NCBI GenBank assembly: GCA_027082895.1
Contig: JALWTJ010000241.1
Span: 1-6,283 of the forward strand
DNA from: Hyphomicrobiales bacterium
GTDB lineage: Bacteria > Pseudomonadota > Alphaproteobacteria > Rhizobiales > Devosiaceae
DNA: 6,283 bases
Reading direction: 5' to 3'
A model generated the notes under the pieces. That model saw nothing but the letters and a program-made list of their open reading frames with translations, was not told the origin of the DNA and searched no databases. This document shows, piece after piece, positions 1-6,119 of the stretch (its first letter is position 1; the number at the start of each line of letters is the position of its first letter). The position numbers and the translations under genes are program-made.

Positions 1-131
1 GGCTCCATGGTACCGGGCAGCCCGAAACCATCGGCAAGGCGGTTTCCAGCGGGTGTGTCCGTCTGCTGCATCAGGACGTGATTGATCTTTACAACCGGGT
101 GCCCGATCACACGCCGATCGTGGTTCTTTAG
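1..131 (+). CDS. L,D-transpeptidase (YkuD family), C-terminal fragment
   Basis: This is the last 42 codons of a gene that begins before the window, read in the frame whose first full codon is at position 3 and ending at TAG 129-131. The visible residues begin L-H-G-T-G-Q-P-E-T-I-G and continue to S-S-G-C-V-R-L. This matches the catalytic end of the YkuD domain: a conserved His in an HGT motif (fragment residue 2), then the S-x-G-C-V-R motif holding the nucleophilic Cys (fragment residue 18). The chain ends with a short strand, T-P-I-V-V-L, typical of a YkuD domain lying at the C-terminus. Family members act in the periplasm, making 3-3 peptidoglycan cross-links or attaching proteins to peptidoglycan. 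The N-terminal part is missing, so signal peptide, extra domains and subtype cannot be judged. The gene is followed by its own terminator, so it is probably not co-transcribed with the cytochrome genes. Confidence 0.88.
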   Translation, partial: LHGTGQPETIGKAVSSGCVRLLHQDVIDLYNRVPDHTPIVVL

Positions 132-198
132 GGGGTTCGGTTTCCTTAACGGGCAAAATTTCCCTTTTCGCTCAAATCAAGGACGCTCATCCTTGTGG

Positions 199-234
199 CC
201 CGCTTCCGGAAATGTTTTCCGGGGGCGGGTTTTT
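199..234 (+). terminator. Intrinsic terminator after the L,D-transpeptidase gene
   Basis: A 14-bp stem pairs 199-212 with 216-229 around a TGT loop. Twelve pairs are Watson-Crick and two are T-G wobbles, and the stem is followed directly by five T (230-234). This is a textbook Rho-independent terminator in the + direction. A smaller 6-bp stem-loop (CAAGGA 178-183 with TCCTTG 190-195) sits just upstream and may assist. The terminator separates the transpeptidase transcript from the cytochrome operon, so the operon should have its own promoter between about 235 and 330. Confidence 0.88.
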
Positions 235-262
235 GGCGTTCCCGCCGCGCGGAATTGGTAAC

Positions 263-282
263 CTGACAATTTGCTGACAATT
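263..282 (+). promoter_or_regulatory. Direct repeat, 11-bp period, OmpR/PhoB-type operator candidate
   Basis: The 9-base unit CTGACAATT occurs at 263-271 and again at 274-282, exactly one helical turn apart. Two 7-base half-sites CTGACAA separated by 4 bases is the architecture bound by OmpR/PhoB-family response regulators, and CTGACA resembles alphaproteobacterial Pho-box half-sites. The site lies about 80 bases before the start of the cytochrome operon, within its likely promoter region. The repeat is directly visible. Its use by a response regulator is inferred, and which regulator cannot be told. Confidence 0.5.
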
Positions 283-304
283 GCGTAACGGCTGTGTCAT
301 GGCC

Positions 305-354
305 TGCCTGATATAGCGGAACAACATTCTGTTGTTTCAGTCAGTTATCAGGCA
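305..354 (+). promoter_or_regulatory. Nested double inverted repeat in the leader of the cytochrome operon
   Basis: An outer perfect 9-bp inverted repeat (TGCCTGATA 305-313, TATCAGGCA 346-354) encloses an inner perfect 7-bp inverted repeat (AACAACA 320-326, TGTTGTT 330-336, spacer TTC). With one wobble the inner stem extends to 318-338. The outer right arm ends 9 bases before the ATG at 364 and contains the only Shine-Dalgarno-like bases (AGG, 350-352). The left arm overlaps a weak -10-like hexamer (TATAGC, 312-317); I see no convincing -35 at the right spacing. The structure could be a pair of protein operators, or an RNA hairpin that hides the ribosome binding site. If transcription started just after 317, the outer stem could not form in RNA and the DNA reading would be preferred. 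Confidence 0.55.
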
Positions 355-363
355 ATCATCATC

Positions 364-1542
364 ATGCAGAGCCTATCGGAAAAGGTGCGGGTCTGGGATC
401 TTGCGACCCGGCTTTATCACTGGTTGCAGTTTCTCCTTGTCATGGGAGCCCTGCTGATCGGATTTTTTGGTCCCGAATGGTTTCTTGATGCCCATGTCTA
501 TGCCGGATACGGGGTGCTGGCACTGATCGTGTTCCGGCTGGTATGGGGATTTGCCGGGTCCACCTACAGCCGGTTTTCCAGTTTCATCTTTTCGCCGCGG
601 GACATCCTTTGTCATGTGCGTGGTGTGCTCAAGGGCCGGCCGTCCCATCATCTGGGGCACAATCCTCTCGGGGCGCTGATGGTGTTCGCGTTGATCGGCG
701 TGCTGCTTCTGATGCTTGGCAGCGGGCTGGTGGTGCTGGGGGGCGTGGAAAACCAGGGGCCGCTGGCCGGTTTCATCGGGTTTGACCTGGGGGTCCGGGC
801 GCGGTTCGTGCACAAGGTTTTTGCCTATCTGCTTGTGGGCATGATCGTGTTGCATGTGATGGGCGTGGTTCTTGAGAGCCGGTTGAGCGGGTTCTCGCTC
901 GTCCGTTCCATGTTCGATGGCAATAAACCCCGTCCGGACATCGTTCATGCTGCCGGTGACGGATTTGAACCGGCCGGGAACGCCGATGACATGGCCGGTA
1001 ATGCCCACCCATTGCCCGATGTACCTGCGCGAACTGGCCGGGCCATTCTGGCCGTGATCGTATCAGGGGCCGTGATCGTGGGGGCGGGGGTTCTGGGCAG
1101 TGCCGTGCCTGCATCCGGGTTCATTGACCTGCCCTCCAATGACAATTATTCGTCCGAATGCGCGGAATGTCACATGCTGTACCATCCCAGCCTGCTGCCA
1201 CGGGATTCCTGGCTGAAGCTGATGGCCAACCTGGAAGATCATTTCGGGGAGGATGCCAGTCTCGATGACAGTGTGACACAGGACATTGCCAACTATCTGA
1301 GCACCTATTCCTCCGAAGCCTGGGACACGGAGGCGGCCAATGAATTGCGGACGGTCGATCCGCAAAAACCCTACGAGATCACGGCGACCCCCTTCTGGAA
1401 AAGGACTCACGCCAGGATCGATCCCACCATTTTTGAAACGCGCCCCGTTCTGAGCAAGGGCAATTGTGCTGCCTGTCACTGGGACGCGGAATCGGGACGG
1501 TTTGCCGATCAGAAAATCGAGATTGCCCATGGGCAGAAATAA
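364..1542 (+). CDS. Cytochrome b561-type membrane protein fused to a diheme cytochrome c (DHC) domain
   Basis: This 392-residue protein probably moves electrons from the quinol pool to the periplasm. Residues about 10-190 form a four-helix cytochrome b561/Ni-hydrogenase b-type domain (helices near 21-35, 47-64, 101-125 and 148-170). Its likely heme-b ligands are His19, His44, His150 and His164. A polar, probably cytoplasmic linker (about 186-225) leads to a fifth helix (226-250). The C-terminal part (about 255-392) would then lie in the periplasm, as c-type heme attachment requires. It carries CAECH (266-270) and CAACH (368-372), plus His293 in HFGEDAS and His349 in WKRTH as candidate distal ligands. 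This layout matches the DHC family and the free DHC encoded two genes downstream. The ATG at 364 begins the b561 domain without excess residues, but its Shine-Dalgarno is weak. The gene is first in the operon, 19 bases before the SHP gene. Domain calls are firm; the electron donor and acceptor are inferred. Confidence 0.9.
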   Translation: MQSLSEKVRVWDLATRLYHWLQFLLVMGALLIGFFGPEWFLDAHVYAGYGVLALIVFRLVWGFAGSTYSRFSSFIFSPRDILCHVRGVLKGRPSHHLGHNPLGALMVFALIGVLLLMLGSGLVVLGGVENQGPLAGFIGFDLGVRARFVHKVFAYLLVGMIVLHVMGVVLESRLSGFSLVRSMFDGNKPRPDIVHAAGDGFEPAGNADDMAGNAHPLPDVPARTGRAILAVIVSGAVIVGAGVLGSAVPASGFIDLPSNDNYSSECAECHMLYHPSLLPRDSWLKLMANLEDHFGEDASLDDSVTQDIANYLSTYSSEAWDTEAANELRTVDPQKPYEITATPFWKRTHARIDPTIFETRPVLSKGNCAACHWDAESGRFADQKIEIAHGQK

Positions 1543-1561
1543 GCGAAAGGACAAAACTATC

Positions 1562-1975
1562 ATGATCAAAAAAGCACTTGTGCTGAGCGCCCTGCTGGCG
1601 TTCTCGGCCGTACCGGCCCAGGCGGATCCGCGACAGGATATTCTGGACCAGCTGGCTGTCGAGGCCAGCGCTGCGGATGCCAATTTTTCCGGGTTTTCGG
1701 CGGCCCGGGGTGAAAAGCTTTTCCGTACAAAGTTCGGCACCGGCAAGCCGGCAACGCCTTCGTGCACGTCCTGCCACACTGAATCACCGCGCAATGTGGG
1801 GGAAACCCGTGCGGGGAAAGCTATTGATCCGGTTGCCGTTTCGGTCAATCCGTCCCGGTTCACGGATCCGGCAAAGGTGGCCAAATGGTTCCGGCGCAAT
1901 TGCAAATCCGTCATCGGGCGGGAATGTACGGCCCTGGAAAAGGGCGACTACATCACGTTCATGATGACTCAGTGA
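1562..1975 (+). CDS. shp: SHP-type monoheme, ligand-binding cytochrome c (DUF1924)
   Basis: This is a 137-residue exported protein. Residues 1-21 form a signal peptide ending A-Q-A, leaving a mature chain of about 116 residues, close to the size of sphaeroides heme protein. It has one heme site, CTSCH at 68-72, followed by the family's TRAGK, AVSVNP-RFTD and KVAKWFRRNC-K-VIGREC stretches. In the Rhodobacter sphaeroides protein an Asn is the sixth heme ligand and swings away on reduction, so that O2, NO or similar ligands can bind. Asn113 in the R-N-C motif is the matching residue here, and Cys114 and Cys122 would form the disulfide near the heme. I chose the ATG at 1562 because it gives a clean signal peptide and has GAAAGGA (1545-1551) upstream. 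An in-frame start at 1466 would lie inside the previous gene and spoil the export signal. DHC is the known redox partner, and a DHC gene follows. Confidence 0.9.
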   Translation: MIKKALVLSALLAFSAVPAQADPRQDILDQLAVEASAADANFSGFSAARGEKLFRTKFGTGKPATPSCTSCHTESPRNVGETRAGKAIDPVAVSVNPSRFTDPAKVAKWFRRNCKSVIGRECTALEKGDYITFMMTQ

Positions 1976-1985
1976 GGAGAATGAA

Positions 1986-2501
1986 ATGCGTAATCTGATC
2001 AAACTGACGACCGCCCTTTCGGCATCTGCTGCCCTGGTGGTTGGTATTTTCGCGGTTGGGGGAACGCTGGCCCAGAGCCAGCAAGCCCCCCAGCCCCAGA
2101 CAAAGTCCGCGGACCAGACCGGGCAGCCTGCCCAGACCGGACTTGTGCAGATTGGTGAAGTTCTGGATGGGCAGGCCCTGTTCAAGACCGAATGTTCAGA
2201 CTGCCACTTTGCCTATCCCGCCAACTTCCTTCCCTCTGCCTCCTGGCAGGCCATCCTGTCCAACTTGTCGGACCATTTCGGGGAGGATGCCAGCCTTGAT
2301 CCGGATGTGGCGTCGGCCATTGAAGGGTACCTGGTCACCCATTCCAGCAATCCGGCCGGGCTTGACGTGAACAATCCGCCGCTGCGGATAACGGGGTTGA
2401 GCTGGTTCCGCCGCCAGCACAGCGAAGGGGAAGTGGGTTACATGAAGCGCACGCGCAATGTGAAAACCATGTCCGACTGTCTGGCCTGTCATGTGGGCTG
2501 A
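1986..2501 (+). CDS. dhc: Exported diheme cytochrome c (DHC family)
   Basis: This 171-residue periplasmic electron carrier has an N-terminal signal sequence (cleavage probably near residue 29, after T-L-A) and a Gln/Pro-rich linker (about 31-52). The DHC domain contains CSDCH (70-74) and CLACH (165-169). His97 in HFGEDAS and His145 in FRRQH are the only other histidines well placed as distal ligands, suggesting two bis-His hemes. In characterised systems DHC reduces SHP, which fits the gene directly upstream. The start at 1986 is set by a strong Shine-Dalgarno (AGGAG, 1975-1979) that overlaps the stop of the SHP gene, so the two are probably translationally coupled. An ATG at 1981 is out of frame and soon stops. 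The domain resembles the C-terminal part of the b561 fusion, so the operon encodes two DHC modules, one membrane-anchored and one soluble. A strong terminator follows. Confidence 0.9.
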   Translation: MRNLIKLTTALSASAALVVGIFAVGGTLAQSQQAPQPQTKSADQTGQPAQTGLVQIGEVLDGQALFKTECSDCHFAYPANFLPSASWQAILSNLSDHFGEDASLDPDVASAIEGYLVTHSSNPAGLDVNNPPLRITGLSWFRRQHSEGEVGYMKRTRNVKTMSDCLACHVG

Positions 2502-2579
2502 GGGAGCGGTTGCGTTCGGGGATCCTGTCCTGTTTTGACCCCCGGACGCCATTTGTTCATACTGGCCCACAACGAATTG

Positions 2580-2613
2580 GGCGGCTCGCCGACATTTCGG
2601 TGGGCCGCCTTTT
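2580..2613 (+). terminator. Intrinsic terminator of the cytochrome operon
   Basis: A 13-bp stem pairs 2580-2592 with 2597-2609 (two G-T wobbles) around a CATT loop, followed by TTTT (2610-2613). It lies 78 bases after the DHC stop codon and ends the cytochrome transcript. The other side of the stem has no good T-run on the - strand, so it probably does not serve the convergent nucleoside hydrolase gene. I see no convincing terminator for that gene in 2614-2701, only a 5-bp TTGCA/TGCAA hairpin (2617-2629), and no gene in 2502-2701. Confidence 0.87.
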
Positions 2614-2701
2614 GGTTTGCAGGTTGCAAGCCGGAGGGGAGGCAGGGCAGATGCTTGCTTTTTGGCTGCCGACAGGCCGGCGACGGGTAACGGTGCGCTC
2701 C

Positions 2702-3667
2702 TCAGGGCAGGCGGGCGATCCGTTCCGTCAGCAGGGTGAAGAAGCGTTCTGAATCGATGGTGCGCAGAAAGGTGACATTGGCGGGCCGGTCGGTCACGCC
2801 CCAGAAGTCGGCAACGCTCATGCCCCGGGTCAGGTCGCTGGCCACCTCGATTTCCACGTTGATCCGGCGGCCGGTGAACATGTCCGGTTGCAGCAGGTAG
2901 GCGATCACGCACGGATCGTGCAGGGGGGCGCCGTTCCAATTGTACTTTTCCAGATCGAAACGCTCCGAAAATGTGAGCATGGCATGGATGGCGTCCCCTG
3001 TTCTGTTGCCCAGCCCCTTGATGGCGGCCAGCCGCTGCCGGGTGGCAAGGGCCTGATGGGTCACGTCCAGCGGGATCATGGTGACGGGGGCCGCGCAATT
3101 GACCACGATGTCGGCGGCTTCAGGATCAACGTAGATGTTGAATTCGGCTGCCGGGGTGATATTGCCGCCCTCGAAATAGCCGCCGCCCATCAGCACGATC
3201 TGTCGGATCCGGCTGGCAATGGCCGGTTCGCGCACCAGCGCCATGGCGATGTTGGTCAGCGGTCCCAGGGCGCAGATTGTCACGGTCTTTGCCGGTTCCT
3301 GCATCAGGGTCTTGATCAGGAAGTCCACCCCGTGCATGTCGCGGGTCATGATGGAAGGGTCGGGCAGGTCCGGGCCGTCCAGGCCGGACTGGCCATGGAC
3401 ATGTTCGGCCGTGACCGGCGTGCGCCGGATGGGCCGGTCACATCCCGCGTAAACCGGGGTTTTGGTTTTTCCGGACAGTTCAACCACCTTGAGGGCGTTT
3501 TTCGTGTTCTGTTTCAGGCCCACATTGCCCGCCACGGTGGTGATGCCGAGCACTTCGATCTCGTCAGGACTGGCAAGGGCCAGCAGGATGGCCACGGCAT
3601 CGTCCTGTCCGGGGTCGGTGTCGATGATGATCTTGCTGGGGAGATGGGGTTGGGCGTCGGTGGGCAT
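2702..3667 (-). CDS. Nucleoside hydrolase (inosine/uridine-preferring family)
   Basis: This 321-residue cytoplasmic enzyme hydrolyses the N-glycosidic bond of ribonucleosides to a free base and ribose. The family signature is clear: the Ca-binding D-T-D-P-G-Q-D-D-A at 16-24, C-A-L-G-P-L-T-N at 132-139, V-L-M-G-G-G at 158-163, E-F-N-I-Y-V-D-P-E-A-A at 175-185, and H-D-P at 250-252 (catalytic His plus metal-ligand Asp). Length is normal for the family. The reading frame stays open for 105 codons upstream, but I chose the ATG at 3665-3667 because the homologous part starts a few residues later. The upstream translation looks low-complexity and non-conserved. The Shine-Dalgarno is weak: only an A/G-rich run on the - strand. 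Substrate choice (purine, pyrimidine or both) cannot be settled from sequence. It stands alone, convergent with the cytochrome operon and divergent from phosphoglucomutase. Confidence 0.9.
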   Translation of the reverse strand: MPTDAQPHLPSKIIIDTDPGQDDAVAILLALASPDEIEVLGITTVAGNVGLKQNTKNALKVVELSGKTKTPVYAGCDRPIRRTPVTAEHVHGQSGLDGPDLPDPSIMTRDMHGVDFLIKTLMQEPAKTVTICALGPLTNIAMALVREPAIASRIRQIVLMGGGYFEGGNITPAAEFNIYVDPEAADIVVNCAAPVTMIPLDVTHQALATRQRLAAIKGLGNRTGDAIHAMLTFSERFDLEKYNWNGAPLHDPCVIAYLLQPDMFTGRRINVEIEVASDLTRGMSVADFWGVTDRPANVTFLRTIDSERFFTLLTERIARLP

Positions 3668-3959
3668 GGGGATGGGCTTCTTTTCTTTTTCGGAAAGTTC
3701 AGGGGGCAGCTCCGCGGGCGCCCTGTATGCTGTATGCGCGGGGAAGTATGAGCATCGGAAAAACAGGTTTATGCCGTGTTCCTCTCCTGTGCAAGGTGTG
3801 GCGTTTGCGCGAAACCGGGACATGGGGGGCAGTTGCGCTGAATGGGAAAATTCCATGACACATTGTCCGGAAAACGCTATTGCGCCCGCAGCTGGTCGTG
3901 TGCTTTGCACAGGGGCGTGATCAGGCCGGTGAATGTGATCGAGCAGGAAAGTGCGTGAA
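3668..3959. other. Divergent intergenic region between nucleoside hydrolase and phosphoglucomutase
   Basis: These 292 bases should contain the promoters of both flanking genes, but I find no hexamer pair worth naming on either strand. What can be seen is a tandem heptamer TGTATGC (3724-3737), a short hairpin TGTGC-TTT-GCACA (3899-3911), and a 9-bp inverted pair CCTGTGCAA (3786-3794) and TTGCACAGG (3905-3913) about 110 bases apart. The - strand is open through the region in the frame of the hydrolase, but the translation has no recognisable domain and no Shine-Dalgarno at its internal ATGs. I regard it as non-coding. Confidence 0.55.
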
Positions 3960-5588
3960 ATGGTACGGACAGTGAAAACCACTCCCTATCCCGACCAGAA
4001 GCCGGGAACGTCGGGCTTGCGAAAAAGGGTGAAGATTTTCCAGCAACCCCGTTATCTGGAAAATTACCTGCAATCGGTTTTCGATGCGGTCGAAGAAAAG
4101 GCGGGGGCTACGCTCGTTATCGGGGGGGATGGGCGTTACTTTCAGGATCATGCCACGAGAATTGCCCTTCGCATGGCGGCGGCCAACGGGTTCGGCCGCG
4201 TGATCGTGGGGCAGAACGGCTTGCTCTCCACCCCGGCGGCGTCGCACCTGATCCGGTGCAACGGGGCGCTCGGGGGGGTGATCTTTTCCGCCAGTCACAA
4301 TCCGGGGGGACCAGAAGGGGATTTCGGCGTCAAGTACAATATCGCCAACGGGGGGCCGGCTCCCGAGCAGGTCACGGATCAGATCTTTGACAACAGCAAA
4401 GGGATTTCCCGGTTTCGGATCTGTGCACAGGATATACCGGATCTGGATCGGGTGGGAACGTTCGATCTGGCCGGCATGCAGGTGCAGGTGGTGGACCCGG
4501 TAGCTGATTATGCCGATCTGATGCAGAGTCTTTTTGATTTTGACGCGATCCGCTCCCTTTTCGATGGCGGCTTTACCATGTGCTTTGATGCCATGCATGC
4601 GGTCACCGGACCCTATGCCCATCGCATCTTCGAGCAGATGCTGGGGGCTGCGCCGGGCAGCGTGGTCAACGGGGTGCCGTTGCCGGATTTCGGCGGTGGG
4701 CATCCGGACCCCAATCTGGTGCATGCGCGCACGCTTTACGACGTGATGATGGGGGCGGATGCGCCGGATTTCGGTGCGGCGTCGGATGGGGACGGCGACC
4801 GGAACCTGATCATCGGGCGCGGCATGTTCGTTACCCCGGCGGATTCCCTTGCCATGCTGGCGGCCAATGCGCACCTGGCGCCCGGATATGCGCACGGCAT
4901 TGCCGGGGTGGCCCGTTCCATGCCCACCAGTGCGGCGGCGGACCGGGTGGCCGCATCACTGGGAGTTCCCTGTTTTGAAACGCCCACGGGGTGGAAGTTC
5001 TTCGGCAATCTTCTGGATGCGGGCACGGTCACCATCTGCGGAGAGGAAAGTGCGGGGACCGGCTCGAATCATGTGCGGGAAAAGGACGGGCTATGGGCCG
5101 TCCTGTTATGGCTCAATATTCTGGCGGTGCGCCGGCAGAGTGTTGCGGAAATTGCCCGGGAACACTGGAAGATCCATGGGCGCAATTATTATACGCGCCA
5201 CGATTATGAGGAGGTGGACAGCACGGTTGCCCATGATTTTTACATACAGCTTCGGGATCGCCTTGGCGGGCTGGCTGGCGCCAGTGTCGGGGGAAAGACC
5301 ATCGGCTGGGCCGATGAGTTTTCCTATGACGATCCGGTGGATGGCAGCTGCTCCACGGGGCAGGGGCTTCGGATCGGTTTTTCCGATGGCGGCCGTCTTG
5401 TGGTGCGGCTGAGTGGCACCGGGTCGGTGGGCGCAACCGTGCGCCTGTACATGGAACATTTCGAGCCCCGGGAGGGGAAGCTGGATGCGGACACGCAGCA
5501 GGTTCTTGCCCCCCTGATTGCCATTGCCGAGGAATTGACGGGGTTGCGCGCCGCCACGGGCCGACAGGAGCCCGACGTCATCACCTGA
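3960..5588 (+). CDS. pgm: Phosphoglucomutase (alpha-D-glucose phosphate-specific)
   Basis: This 542-residue cytoplasmic enzyme interconverts glucose 1-phosphate and glucose 6-phosphate, linking central metabolism to glycogen and to surface or storage polysaccharides. All four active-site elements are present: an N-terminal K-P-G-T-S-G-L-R substrate loop (14-21), the phosphoserine loop S-A-S-H-N-P-G-G with catalytic Ser112, the metal loop D-G-D-G-D-R (276-281), the sugar-binding G-E-E-S-A-G (361-366), and the phosphate-binding R-L-S-G-T-G-S (483-489). Length and motif order fit the alpha-specific phosphohexomutases rather than the shorter PMM/PGM or GlmM enzymes. For the start, GTG at 3951 is only 2 bases after AGGA (3945-3948), while ATG at 3960 is 11 bases after it. 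I prefer the ATG, though the spacing is long; the two differ by three residues. It is apparently monocistronic and converges with the DUF3995 gene; the 87-base gap shows no clear terminator. Confidence 0.95.
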   Translation: MVRTVKTTPYPDQKPGTSGLRKRVKIFQQPRYLENYLQSVFDAVEEKAGATLVIGGDGRYFQDHATRIALRMAAANGFGRVIVGQNGLLSTPAASHLIRCNGALGGVIFSASHNPGGPEGDFGVKYNIANGGPAPEQVTDQIFDNSKGISRFRICAQDIPDLDRVGTFDLAGMQVQVVDPVADYADLMQSLFDFDAIRSLFDGGFTMCFDAMHAVTGPYAHRIFEQMLGAAPGSVVNGVPLPDFGGGHPDPNLVHARTLYDVMMGADAPDFGAASDGDGDRNLIIGRGMFVTPADSLAMLAANAHLAPGYAHGIAGVARSMPTSAAADRVAASLGVPCFETPTGWKFFGNLLDAGTVTICGEESAGTGSNHVREKDGLWAVLLWLNILAVRRQSVAEIAREHWKIHGRNYYTRHDYEEVDSTVAHDFYIQLRDRLGGLAGASVGGKTIGWADEFSYDDPVDGSCSTGQGLRIGFSDGGRLVVRLSGTGSVGATVRLYMEHFEPREGKLDADTQQVLAPLIAIAEELTGLRAATGRQEPDVIT

Positions 5589-5675
5589 AGTGGTGCTTTC
5601 AAACAGCCTGTGCGGATTGTCGGCAAGGGGGCACCTTGCGCGTGTCACCTGCCGGGATGGCGGTTGAGTGCCGTT

Positions 5676-6119
5676 TCAGCCTGCGCCGCCACTGAAAAGG
5701 CGCAGCAGGGTCAGCACGGCAAAACCGGTGCCGATGAACAGGCACAGGGGGGAATAGATCTTGCGGTCCATGCTGGCAAAGGGTTCCTCGGGGGTCATCT
5801 GGCGCCATTTTTTTGTATATCCGGCAATGCCGCGCCCCAGAAAGACAAGGGTGAGAAGGGCGCCGCCCAGTGTCAGGATGGGGCTGGGGCCGGGATCGGT
5901 CAGGGCGAGGGCCCAGATGCCGGTGCCAAGAGTGAGCAGTGACACCAGAAAGCTCACGGGGCGCGGGGGCATCTTTTCGATGCCCTTGAACCCGGCCACG
6001 GTGCGGGCGAGGGTTTTCTCGTCCCTGACCGGATAGGTGGAGCCGAAGGCCCAGAGCATGTGCACCATGGCAATGGAGAGGAGGGGAATGAATACCAGCG
6101 AGGCAATTCCTGCAATCAT
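5676..6119 (-). CDS. DUF3995-family four-helix membrane protein
   Basis: This 147-residue integral membrane protein has four hydrophobic segments (about 3-24, 56-73, 79-97 and 122-142). Family features I recognise are the His-x-x-Trp pair at the end of helix 1 (His20, Trp23), the F-L-G-R-G-I-A-G stretch (93-100), and the polar loop with D-R-K-I-Y-S-P-L-C-L (118-127) leading into helix 4. The Y-S-P-L-C motif is the best hallmark of DUF3995. No function is established for the family and none is proposed here. The ATG (6117-6119 on the + strand) overlaps the stop of the upstream gene by four bases (ATGA) and has no strong Shine-Dalgarno of its own, so translation probably depends on coupling. 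Confidence 0.8.
   Translation of the reverse strand: MIAGIASLVFIPLLSIAMVHMLWAFGSTYPVRDEKTLARTVAGFKGIEKMPPRPVSFLVSLLTLGTGIWALALTDPGPSPILTLGGALLTLVFLGRGIAGYTKKWRQMTPEEPFASMDRKIYSPLCLFIGTGFAVLTLLRLFSGGAG

Noticed and set aside
299..320. Possible sigma-54 (-24/-12) promoter at the TGGCC stretch
   Set aside because: The GG is present, but no TTGC-like -12 element follows at the required spacing.
1466..1561. Earlier in-frame start for the SHP gene
   Set aside because: It would overlap the preceding gene by 77 bases and bury the signal peptide behind 32 charged residues; the ATG at 1562 has its own ribosome binding site.
1063..1914. Long open frame (283 codons) on the - strand across the cytochrome genes
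   Set aside because: It is antisense to two genes with clear heme motifs, has no recognisable domain, and spans the gene boundary. G+C-rich codon use leaves the opposite strand open.
2196..3098. Open frame of 300 codons on the - strand crossing the DHC end, the terminator and the nucleoside hydrolase end
   Set aside because: It runs through a strong intrinsic terminator and overlaps two well-supported genes; its translation is Arg/Pro/His-rich with no motif.
2888..3751. Open frame of 287 codons on the + strand opposite the nucleoside hydrolase
   Set aside because: It is the complement of conserved catalytic regions of the hydrolase; its Gly/His/Asp-rich translation is an artefact of the opposite strand.
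3668..3982. N-terminal extension of the nucleoside hydrolase by up to 105 residues
   Set aside because: The extension shows no homology-like pattern, signal peptide or Shine-Dalgarno, and the family normally starts just before the DTDPGQDDA motif.
5589..5695. TGGCGG (5658-5663) and CCGCCA (5686-5691) as a possible terminator between the convergent genes
   Set aside because: The stem is only 6 bp with a 22-base loop, has no T-run on either side, and overlaps the end of the DUF3995 coding region.
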